DNA of 64,000 nt from Streptomyces sp. NRRL S-340 (lineage in GTDB: Bacteria > Actinomycetota > Actinomycetes > Streptomycetales > Streptomycetaceae), in contig NZ_JOIY01000002.1 of assembly GCF_000720185.1 (NCBI RefSeq), positions 62,001 through 126,000 of the forward strand, given 5' to 3'. Each line of letters opens with the position of its first letter. Within the stretch, counting starts at the first letter, position 1. A program made the position numbers and the translations under genes. Below the pieces are notes generated by a model. It was not told the DNA's origin and made no database searches. It worked only from the letters and a program-made list of their open reading frames with translations. Shown in pieces: positions 9,299 through 15,786 of this stretch.

Positions 9299-9391
9299 GT
9301 GACAGCGCGTACTCGCAGCTGCCGGGCCGCTTTCGCGCACGGAGCGGCCCGGATCTCGCCGAGAAGTCGGAAACGAGAAAGGGAAGTGTGA
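9299..9391 (+). CDS. 30-residue arginine-rich small open reading frame
   Basis: GTG 9299 follows an ideal AAGGAGGTCC ribosome site and opens a 30-codon frame (VTARTRSCRAAFAHGAARIS, then PRSRKREREV) that ends at TGA 9389. The peptide is highly basic. The message would contain a perfect 10-bp hairpin inside the frame (9322-9331 with 9343-9352) and ends 5 bp before a terminator. Together with the sigma-B-like promoter this makes a complete miniature transcription unit. I do not recognise the peptide. It could be a leader peptide, a small regulatory protein, or the hairpins could mark a small RNA. Confidence 0.4.
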   Translation: MTARTRSCRAAFAHGAARISPRSRKREREV

Positions 9392-9396
9392 CCTCG

Positions 9397-9422
9397 GGGC
9401 GGCCCCTGTCAAGGGGCCGCCC
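9397..9422. terminator. bidirectional hairpin between small ORF and MFS gene
   Basis: A perfect 10-bp stem (GGGCGGCCCC/GGGGCCGCCC) with a 6-base loop lies at 9397-9422. The stop codon of the converging efflux gene lies inside the loop, so the hairpin can end both transcripts. Confidence 0.7.
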
Positions 9423-10836
9423 TCCTGCGTGCCGCCCTGGGCAGCAGGGCCAGCACCAGGATGACGGCCGCCGCGTACAGGCACGCCGAACCGAGCGCCA
9501 CCGCGTGGAGGCCGGACAGGAAACGGTCCGGGTCGTCGGGCTGTCCGGCGACCGCCCCGGCCACCGCGATACCGATCGCGCCCCCGGTCTGACGGGCCGT
9601 GTTGTTGACGGCCGAGGCGAGTCCGGAGCGCTCCCCCGGCACGGCGGCGACGGCCGCCGCCACGACGGCCGGGGTCAGTACGCCCAGGCCCACGCCCCAC
9701 AGCAGCAGCGCCGGCAGCAGCACCGGGAAGGACGAGTGCGGTGCGGCGCGGGCCAGCAGCGCGAGCCCCGCGGCGGCGCAGAGCAGACCGGCCGCCGCGG
9801 GCAGCCGTGCTCCCGTCCGGCTGGTGATCCGTCCGCCGAAGGGGGCGATCACCGCGAGCGGCGCGAACAGCGGGAGCAGGACCAGCCCGGCCTGGAGGGC
9901 GGAGCGGCCCTGGACGGTCTGGAGGAAGAGCGTCAGCACGAACAGGGTGCCGAGTGTGCCCAGGTTCATGATTCCGGCGGCGGTGTTCGCCGCGGCGAAG
10001 GCGGGCCGCCGCAGCAGGGCGGTCGGGAGCATGGCGTTCTCGCCGCGCCGGGTCTCGGCGACGCCCAGGGCGGCCAGGGCGAGCAGGGCGGTCACCGCGG
10101 CCGCGACAACCCGCGGCGCGCCGGGGCCCGAGCGGCCGCCCTGGATGAAGGCGTACGTCGTCGCGCACAGCAGCAGCCCGCCGAGCAGCATGCCGGGCAG
10201 GTCGAGCGGCGGGGCCGCGCTCTCGCGGCTCTCGTCCAGGACCGCGGCGGACCGGACCAGGGCCACGAGCACGATCGGCACGTTGACCAGGAAGACGGCG
10301 CGCCAGCCGAGGCCGTCGACGAGCACCCCGCCGAGCAGCGGCCCGGCGGGCAGGGCGAGGCTGCCGACGCCCGCCCACAGTCCGATCGCCCGCGCGCGGG
10401 CGGCGTCCTCGGGGAAGGCACGGCCGACGACGGCCAGCGTGCCGGGCAGCAGCAGTGCGGCGCCCACGCCCTGCACGATCCGGGCCACGACGAGCACCGG
10501 CACGTCGGGGGCGAGGCCGCAGGCCAGTGAACCGGCCCCGAAGACGGCGAACCCGGCGAGGACGACCCGCCGGTGCCCGTAGCGGTCGCCCGCGGTGCCG
10601 CTGGTGAGCATCAGGCAGGCGAGCGCGAGCGCGTACCCGTCCACCACCCACTGGAGCCCGGCGACGCCGGTGCCCAGGGCCGCGCCGATCCGGGGCAGCG
10701 CCACGTTGACGACGGTGACGTCGAGCAGCACCAGGAAGTAGCCGGCGCACATGACGAGGAGGACGGTGCGCGGTGAGCCCGTCCGGCGGGCGGGCCGCAC
10801 GGCTCGGCGCAGAGGTGCGGGCGGAATGTCGGACAT
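9409..10836 (-). CDS. MFS drug efflux transporter, DHA2 (14-helix) family
   Basis: This 475-residue inner-membrane proton antiporter is probably for hydrophobic drugs. Typical DHA2 landmarks are present. The first helix holds VLLDVTVVNVALPRIG, motif A follows as SGTAGDRYGHRRVVLAG after helix 2, and motif C-like LALPAGPLLGGVL lies in helix 5. A conserved WRAVFLVNVPI follows. Fourteen hydrophobic segments fit the length. It starts at ATG 10836 with only a weak ribosome site (GGTGACCCC). It stands alone on the minus strand and ends convergently with the small transcription unit. No regulator is adjacent, and the substrate is unknown. Confidence 0.9.
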   Translation of the reverse strand: MSDIPPAPLRRAVRPARRTGSPRTVLLVMCAGYFLVLLDVTVVNVALPRIGAALGTGVAGLQWVVDGYALALACLMLTSGTAGDRYGHRRVVLAGFAVFGAGSLACGLAPDVPVLVVARIVQGVGAALLLPGTLAVVGRAFPEDAARARAIGLWAGVGSLALPAGPLLGGVLVDGLGWRAVFLVNVPIVLVALVRSAAVLDESRESAAPPLDLPGMLLGGLLLCATTYAFIQGGRSGPGAPRVVAAAVTALLALAALGVAETRRGENAMLPTALLRRPAFAAANTAAGIMNLGTLGTLFVLTLFLQTVQGRSALQAGLVLLPLFAPLAVIAPFGGRITSRTGARLPAAAGLLCAAAGLALLARAAPHSSFPVLLPALLLWGVGLGVLTPAVVAAAVAAVPGERSGLASAVNNTARQTGGAIGIAVAGAVAGQPDDPDRFLSGLHAVALGSACLYAAAVILVLALLPRAARRRAAP

Positions 10837-10909
10837 GGGGTCACCAGTACCACCCGGACCGGGCCGTTCCGCTCAGGCCGGAGCCCGGCGCGGGCCGTTC
10901 GGGCGGGCC

Positions 10910-11100
10910 GTGTCACCCGGTCCGGACCAGATCGCCCTCGCCGCGCGGCTCGCCCGCCTCCCGGAGGTCGGCCGGGTGCTGCCCGACGAGTTCCGGGTGG
11001 TCCTCCTGGACGGGTACCAGGACACCTCGGTCGCCCAGCGCCTCCTGCCGGCGGGCCTGTTCGGCGACGGCACGGGCCACCCCGTCACCGCCGTCGGCGA
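10910..11100 (+). pseudogene. fragment of a UvrD/PcrA-family DNA helicase gene
   Basis: In one plus-strand frame this stretch reads DQIALAARLARLPEVGRVL, EFRVVLLDGYQDTSVAQRLL, then GHPVTAVGDP. This is the Walker B region of actinobacterial UvrD-like ATP-dependent helicases, where LLDEYQDTS and VTAVGDPCQAIYGW are expected. The catalytic glutamate is replaced by glycine (DGYQDTS). The homology stops abruptly after VGDP, and no start codon, Walker A or downstream motifs are present. It is a relic of about 190 bp left between the efflux gene and the phosphodiesterase gene, presumably from a deletion. It is not expected to make a functional protein. Confidence 0.7.
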
Positions 11101-11155
11101 CCCCGGCTGCCGCCGTCGGGCCCGGCGCCTTCGCCGTCCCGCGCGGCCGTCCCGG

Positions 11156-11665
11156 TCACCCGGTCCGGCGCGGCGGCAGGCGGTGCAGCTCGACCTGGGC
11201 GAGGCGGCCGTCGGCGACCGTCGCGGTCATGTAGGTGCAGTGGGGCTGGCGGCGCCGGTCGGTCGGGGACCCCGGATTGAGCAGCCGCAGCCCGGTGGGC
11301 GCCGTGGTGTCCCACGGGATGTGGCTGTGCCCGAAGACCAGCACGTCCAGATCGGGGAAGCGGGCGGCGCAGCGGGCCTCGCGGCCCTGGGCGGGCCCGG
11401 TCTCGTGGACGGCGCCGAACCGCAGCCCGCCCAGCTCGGCGCGGGCCACCTCGGGGAGCCTGGCGCGCAGGCCGGGGCCGTCGTTGTTGCCGTACACGCC
11501 GATCAGCCGGCGGCTGCGGCTCTCCAGCAGGTCGAGGGTGGCGATGTCGACCCAGTCCCCGGCGTGCAGGACGACGTCGGCGCGCGGGAGTTCGGCGAGC
11601 AGCTCGCCGGGCAGCTCCCGGGCGCGCTTGGGGAGGTGGGTGTCCGACATCAGCAGCAGACGCAC
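11156..11665 (-). CDS. metallophosphoesterase, YfcE/MJ0936 family
   Basis: This 169-residue calcineurin-like phosphodiesterase coordinates a dinuclear metal site. All metal-binding blocks are visible: MSDTH (residues 6-10), LHAGDW (near 33), GNND (near 59), and the C-terminal VFGHSHIP (near 110) with LNPGS. The length and order fit the YfcE/MJ0936 branch, which cleaves phosphodiesters in vitro with little known of the natural substrate. The start GTG 11665 lies divergent from the MarR gene, and the 125-bp gap holds a palindromic operator. It is a single-gene unit. Its 3' end lies next to the helicase relic. Confidence 0.88.
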   Translation of the reverse strand: MRLLLMSDTHLPKRARELPGELLAELPRADVVLHAGDWVDIATLDLLESRSRRLIGVYGNNDGPGLRARLPEVARAELGGLRFGAVHETGPAQGREARCAARFPDLDVLVFGHSHIPWDTTAPTGLRLLNPGSPTDRRRQPHCTYMTATVADGRLAQVELHRLPPRRTG

Positions 11666-11737
11666 CTCGTCAGCGTACTGCGCGCGGCCCGGCCCCCGCC
11701 CCCGGCCGCCCGCGCTGCTCCGCCCGATCGGCAGGCG

Positions 11738-11765
11738 AAACTGTTCAGTCCAGACTGGACAGTTT
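11738..11765. promoter_or_regulatory. palindromic operator upstream of the marR-MFS pair
   Basis: Two 14-base half sites, AAACTGTTCAGTCC and AGACTGGACAGTTT, form an inverted repeat with 12 of 14 positions paired. It ends 25 bp before the MarR start, the usual place for an autoregulatory MarR operator. It could also affect the divergent phosphodiesterase gene. Confidence 0.65.
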
Positions 11766-11790
11766 CACCTGTCGGATCTACGGTGACGGC

Positions 11791-12255
11791 ATGGAGCAGC
11801 AGCGCAGCGAAGAAGTGCCCGAGGGTGTCTCCGCCTCCGCCGCGCGGGCCGCACGCGATCTGCGGGTGGTGTTCAGCCGGCTGCGGCGGCGGATCCGTGA
11901 GGTCGCGCAGGACGAGGACCTGACGCCGTCCCAGGTGTCGGCGCTCACCCTGGTCGGCAAGCACGGCGCCGCCACGGCGAGCGCCCTCGCCTCCGCCGAG
12001 GGGGTCCGGCCGCAGTCGATGGCCACGACGCTGGCCGCTCTGGAGCAGCGCGGGCTCATCCGGCGCCGCCCCGACCCCGACGACGGCCGCCGCCAGCTCG
12101 TCACCCTCACGGAGGGCGGCCGTGAGCGCATCGAGGGCGACCGGCAGATCCGCGAGGAGTGGCTCACCCGTGCGCTGGAGGACCGGTTCACCGAGTCCGA
12201 GCGGCAGACCCTCGTCGAGGCGTTCACGCTGATGGAACGGCTGACGCGGTCGTGA
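11791..12255 (+). CDS. MarR-family transcriptional regulator
   Basis: This 154-residue winged-helix regulator probably represses the efflux gene that follows. The recognition region LTPSQVSALTLVGKHGAATASALASAEGVRPQSMATTLAALEQRGLIRRRPDPDDGRR (residues about 45-105) contains the MarR DxRxxR-type wing with PDPDDGRRQLVTLTEGGRE. Dimerisation helices flank it. Its stop overlaps the efflux start (GTGA), so the two are one operon, and a strong palindrome lies just upstream. The ligand is probably a substrate of the pump. Confidence 0.92.
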   Translation: MEQQRSEEVPEGVSASAARAARDLRVVFSRLRRRIREVAQDEDLTPSQVSALTLVGKHGAATASALASAEGVRPQSMATTLAALEQRGLIRRRPDPDDGRRQLVTLTEGGRERIEGDRQIREEWLTRALEDRFTESERQTLVEAFTLMERLTRS

Positions 12256-13736
12256 GGTCCAGGCTCGTCCGCCGGCCGGGCGGCGCCCGAGCGGCGGTGG
12301 GCGCGGCCCCCGATGCCTTCGACCGCCGGCTGATCGCCCCGATGATCCTGGGTTCGGTGCTGAACCCGGTCAACTCGTCGATGATCGCGGTGGCCCTCGT
12401 CCCGATCGGCACCGCATTCGGGGCGCCCCCGGCGCAGACCGTCTGGCTGGTCTCCGCGCTGTATCTGGCGACCGCCGTCGGACAGCCCGTCATCGGCCGG
12501 CTGGTGGACACGTACGGCCCCCGCCGCCTCTACCTCGCCGGTACGGCCCTGGTCGGGGTCGCGGGCCTGCTGGGAGCGCTCGCGCCGTCGCTCGGCGCGC
12601 TCGTCGGGGCGCGGGTGCTGCTCGGTCTCGGCACCTCCGCGGCGTATCCGGCGTCCATGCAGCTCACCCGTCGCGAGGCCGAGCGCACCGGGCGGGACAG
12701 CCCGGCGGGCGTCCTGACCGCGCTCGCCGTCGCCAACCAGACGGTGGCCGTGATCGACCCGGCCCTCGGCGGTCTGCTCATCGGAGCCGGCGGCTGGCGG
12801 GCCGTGTTCACCGTCAACGTGCCGCTGTCCGCGGCCTGCCTGGTCCTCGGCGCCCTGCGCCTGCCCGGCGAACCCGGGCCGGCCCGGCAGGCGGAGACCG
12901 GCGGGACGCGGGAGGCGAGCCGGGCGCCGGGGGCGAGCGTCCCGCGGAACACGCACGGCGGGCGGCCGCGGCGGGACGTCGACCTGCCCGGCATGGTCCT
13001 GTTCGCCGGCACGCTCGTGTCGCTGATGCTGTTCCTGATGCAGCCGCGGGCGGACCGCTGGTACCTGCCGGTGCTCGCCGTCGCGGCCGGCGCCGCCTTC
13101 GCGGTGCGGGAGCTGCGGGCCGCCGAGCCCTTCGTCGACCTGCGGGTGCTGGGCGGCAACGTGCCGCTGCTGGCCACGTACGTGCGCCAGTTGCTCGGTT
13201 ACACCACCACGTACGCCTTCATGTACGGCTACACGCAGTGGCTGGAGGAAGGACGCGGACTCGGCGCCTCCACGGCCGGGCTGGTGCTGCTGCCGCTGTC
13301 CGGTACCGCGCTCGTCGTCTCCACCCTGACCGGTCGCCGCGAGGCCGTCCGCGCCAAGCTCGTCGTCGGCGCGGCCGTGCAGGTCGCCGCCTGTGCCGTC
13401 CTGCTGCTCACCGGCGCCCGCAGCCCGCTGTGGCTGCTGCTGCTCGCCGGGGTGTTGATGGGCATACCCCAGGGCCTGATCGGCCTCGCCAACCAGAACG
13501 CGCTCTACCGGCAGGCCGATCCCGCGCGGATCGCCTCCGCCGCCGGGCTGCTGCGCACCTTCATGTACCTCGGCGCGCTGGCCGCCTCCGCGGCCACCGC
13601 GGGGTACTTCCCGCGCCGCGCCGACACGGGCGGGCTGCACGGCCTGGCCCTGTTCATGGTCGCCGGATCGGTGCTGCTCCTGGTGAGCAGCGTGCCGGAC
13701 CGGTCGCTGTCCCGCCTGACCCCCCGAAAGCCCTGA
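12252..13736 (+). CDS. MFS multidrug efflux transporter coupled to MarR
   Basis: This 494-residue transporter starts at GTG 12252, which overlaps the MarR stop. The first helix region PMILGSVLNPVNSSMIAVAL, the motif A-like GRLVDTYGPRRLYLAG and the motif C-like DPALGGLLIGAGGWRAVFTV mark a DHA2-type drug:proton antiporter. A long arginine/proline-rich cytoplasmic loop (about residues 205-240) precedes the second half. The adjacent MarR gene and shared operator indicate induction by a toxic small molecule. A longer frame reaching into marR is not credible as a start. The stop codon lies inside a set of 18-bp tandem repeats. Confidence 0.9.
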   Translation: MRSRLVRRPGGARAAVGAAPDAFDRRLIAPMILGSVLNPVNSSMIAVALVPIGTAFGAPPAQTVWLVSALYLATAVGQPVIGRLVDTYGPRRLYLAGTALVGVAGLLGALAPSLGALVGARVLLGLGTSAAYPASMQLTRREAERTGRDSPAGVLTALAVANQTVAVIDPALGGLLIGAGGWRAVFTVNVPLSAACLVLGALRLPGEPGPARQAETGGTREASRAPGASVPRNTHGGRPRRDVDLPGMVLFAGTLVSLMLFLMQPRADRWYLPVLAVAAGAAFAVRELRAAEPFVDLRVLGGNVPLLATYVRQLLGYTTTYAFMYGYTQWLEEGRGLGASTAGLVLLPLSGTALVVSTLTGRREAVRAKLVVGAAVQVAACAVLLLTGARSPLWLLLLAGVLMGIPQGLIGLANQNALYRQADPARIASAAGLLRTFMYLGALAASAATAGYFPRRADTGGLHGLALFMVAGSVLLLVSSVPDRSLSRLTPRKP

Positions 13737-13790
13737 CCGTCCCCGAAGCCCTGACCATCCCCGAAGCCCTGACAGTTCCGAAAGCCCGGA
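13723..13790. repeat. 18-bp tandem repeats spanning the MFS stop codon
   Basis: Three copies and a partial fourth of an 18-base unit close to CCCCGAAGCCCTGACCAT run from 13723 to about 13790. The first copy encodes the last residues and the TGA of the efflux gene. The rest fill the gap before the isochorismatase gene. Slippage here changes only the spacer length. Confidence 0.75.
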
Positions 13791-13804
13791 AAGGCCCGTG
13801 TCCC

Positions 13805-14389
13805 ATGGCACTCACCGCCCTCGACCCCCGTACCGCCCTCGTGGTGATCGACCTCCAGGCGGGCATCGCCGCCGCGCCGACCGTGCCCCACACGGGTCCC
13901 GAGGTGGTCGCCCGCAGCGTCGAGCTGGCCGAGGCGTTCCGCGCCCGTGACCTGCCCGTCGTCCTCGTCCGGGTGTCCTTCGCCGCCGACTTCGCGGACG
14001 CCGTGCCCGGTCGTACGGAGGCCGCCGCGGGCGGCGGCAGCCGTCCCGAGGGCTGGGACGTGATCGTGCCCGAACTGGCCGGCCACCCCGGTGACATCAC
14101 CGTCACCAAGCACAACTGGGGCGCCTTCCACGGCACGGACCTCGATGTGCAGCTGCGCCGCCGCGGGGTGACGCAGATCGTGCTGACCGGCATCGCCACC
14201 AGCATCGGTGTGGAGTCCACCGCGCGCGCCGCCCACGAGCACGGCTACCACGTCACCCTGGCGACGGACGCCATGGCGGACCTTGACGCGGAGGCGCACC
14301 GCTCCAGCGTGCAGCGGATCTTCCCGCGGCTGGGCGAGACGGGCACCACGGCCGAGGTCCTCGAACTCCTGGCCAAGACGCACGGCTGA
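13805..14389 (+). CDS. isochorismatase-fold cysteine hydrolase
   Basis: This 194-residue protein of the isochorismatase-like hydrolase superfamily carries the catalytic aspartate in VVIDLQAGI (D15 region), the lysine in ITVTKHNWGAFHGTDLD and a glycine-rich LTGIATSIGVESTARAAHEHGY segment. The usual catalytic cysteine position before ESTAR (normally TxxCV) reads TSIGVEST, so the nucleophile appears to be replaced. That makes the hydrolytic activity uncertain. It is downstream of the MarR-regulated pump and may be co-transcribed. A strong terminator follows. Members include nicotinamidases, ureidoacrylate hydrolases and many unknowns. Confidence 0.85.
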   Translation: MALTALDPRTALVVIDLQAGIAAAPTVPHTGPEVVARSVELAEAFRARDLPVVLVRVSFAADFADAVPGRTEAAAGGGSRPEGWDVIVPELAGHPGDITVTKHNWGAFHGTDLDVQLRRRGVTQIVLTGIATSIGVESTARAAHEHGYHVTLATDAMADLDAEAHRSSVQRIFPRLGETGTTAEVLELLAKTHG

Positions 14390-14404
14390 GCCGGCACACA
14401 GGTT

Positions 14405-14438
14405 GGGGGGGTCCGGCGTCTGTACGCCGGACCCCCCC
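14405..14438 (+). terminator. strong terminator after isochorismatase gene
   Basis: A perfect 15-bp stem, GGGGGGGTCCGGCGT paired with ACGCCGGACCCCCCC, with a 4-base loop starts 16 bp after the stop codon. It has no U tract, as is usual in Streptomyces. Confidence 0.85.
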
Positions 14439-14489
14439 GCCTGCCGGTACGGGCGCTCCCGGAAACTCTTCCGGCCGGGCGTCGGCCGG

Positions 14490-14675
14490 TCAGTCCTCGC
14501 CCCGGACGATGTTCCACTCGCCGCCGTCGCCGCGCCCGCGCTCCCGCTGCGTTCCGCCACGGTCCTCGACCGCCGGCAGACACGTGCGCACGTGCCTGTC
14601 CCTGAGCCGTCGGGCCCTGGCCCAGCCCGACTCGGCGGGCTGGACGGCCGGTTTCTCCATGGTGTGCGCGAGCAC
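14490..14675 (-). CDS. small basic hypothetical protein
   Basis: This 61-residue frame (or 56 residues from the internal ATG at MEKPAVQPAESGWARARRL) has strong third-position GC throughout. It ends in GEWNIVRGED and is rich in arginine and acidic residues, with no membrane segment. It fills an otherwise empty stretch and runs toward the terminator at 14405-14438. I do not recognise the family. It may be a real small Streptomyces protein, but nothing beyond codon usage supports it. Confidence 0.45.
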   Translation of the reverse strand: MLAHTMEKPAVQPAESGWARARRLRDRHVRTCLPAVEDRGGTQRERGRGDGGEWNIVRGED

Positions 14676-14836
14676 GGGTCCTCATCTTCCTTCTGCGTCG
14701 GCGGGTGGTGGCGCACCGGGCTTCGGTTCCCGGCCGCAGGCCGCGGTGCCCGGTGCGGCCTTCTCGGTCTTCTCGGTCCTGGCGGGTCGGGTCCCCGCGC
14801 GGCCCGGGCGCAAACCGCCGGCCGGGAACCCGGCGG

Positions 14837-15208
14837 TCATCGGCCGCCGGCGCCGCCGCTGCCGAAGGAGCCGCCGGAACCGGGGTCCCAGCGCGGACGG
14901 GACTGGTCCTCGCTGCGCCGGCTGCCGGACGAGCCGAGTTCGTGCGGGGTGAGGCGGCGGCCGGTCTCCTCGGCGCGCGGCACCTCGTCGGGCTCGCGTC
15001 GCTGCCGGGTCTCGTGGACCGGCCCGGAGTCCGGGAGCGTCGGGTGCTCACCGGCCCGCGGGGTTCTCGGCTCGCGCTGCTTGACCCGGATGCCGAGCCG
15101 GACGGCCCAGATCAGCGCGCCGACGATGACGAGGGCGCCCACGACGATGACGACGATCCCGAAGACCGACCCGGCACCGGAAGCTGCTTCGTAACGGGAG
15201 GTGTCCAT
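14837..15208 (-). CDS. DUF6479-type membrane protein
   Basis: This 123-residue protein has one N-terminal membrane helix (about residues 12-38, SGAGSVFGIVVIVVGALVIV and on), followed by a basic stop-transfer LGIRVKQREPRTPR. A long hydrophilic, probably disordered tail is rich in Arg, Glu, Gly and Ser and ends GSFGSGGAGGR. The layout matches DUF6479 proteins, which are common in Streptomyces and have no known function. It is transcribed alone. The 160 bp between it and the preceding small frame hold nothing I recognise. Confidence 0.8.
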   Translation of the reverse strand: MDTSRYEAASGAGSVFGIVVIVVGALVIVGALIWAVRLGIRVKQREPRTPRAGEHPTLPDSGPVHETRQRREPDEVPRAEETGRRLTPHELGSSGSRRSEDQSRPRWDPGSGGSFGSGGAGGR

Positions 15209-15404
15209 GGCGCGCGGGTACCCGCACCCCCGGCGAATACGTCACCGGTCCCGCGTACCGCCCCGTACGTCCGTCCCCGGGGCCGTCACAGACGGCCCGG
15301 CGCCGTCACGGCCGTCCCGGCGCTGTCGCGGGTGCCGAGACCCGCTCCCGGCCCTGCGCCGTCGCGGGTTCCGGGGCCGCCGCCCGGCCCCGGAGCGGCG
15401 ACGC

Positions 15405-15686
15405 TCAGGTGCCGTCCTGCCCCGCCGGGCGGGCCGCCCGTTCCACCTCGGCCTCGATCTCGGCGCGGGGCCTTGCCTCGTGGTTCGCGTACTCGTTCAG
15501 GGCGGTCTGCAGGTCCCGGGCCAGGTCGCGCCAGGCGCGCAGGGCGGTCTCGTACGTCTCGCTCTGCATCCCGGTCCACCGCTCCTGTGCGGGCGGCCCG
15601 TAGGCCGCCCGGAGCTGTTCGACCCGGGTGTGCGCCTCGTCGGCGGCGCGCTGCTTCGCCACGAGCTCTTCGAAGGTGTGTGACAC
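15405..15686 (-). CDS. conserved small helical hypothetical protein
   Basis: This 93-residue acidic/basic helical protein (FEELVAKQRAADEAHTRVEQ, ERWTGMQSETYETALRAWRD, then EIEAEVERAARPAGQDGT) has no membrane or signal segments. The heptad-like spacing of Leu/Ala suggests a coiled coil in residues 1-75. Its codon usage is typical of its neighbours. The function is unknown. It is a monocistronic minus-strand gene between DUF6479 and the phosphatase gene. Confidence 0.7.
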   Translation of the reverse strand: MSHTFEELVAKQRAADEAHTRVEQLRAAYGPPAQERWTGMQSETYETALRAWRDLARDLQTALNEYANHEARPRAEIEAEVERAARPAGQDGT

Positions 15687-15786
15687 AGCCCAGGACCCTA
15701 AGCACGGCGACCGTGCGCGCGGCTCAGACCTGCCGTGCCGGCGGCGCGGCGCACCCGTGTGGCGGGTCGGCGGCCGGGCGGTGCGC

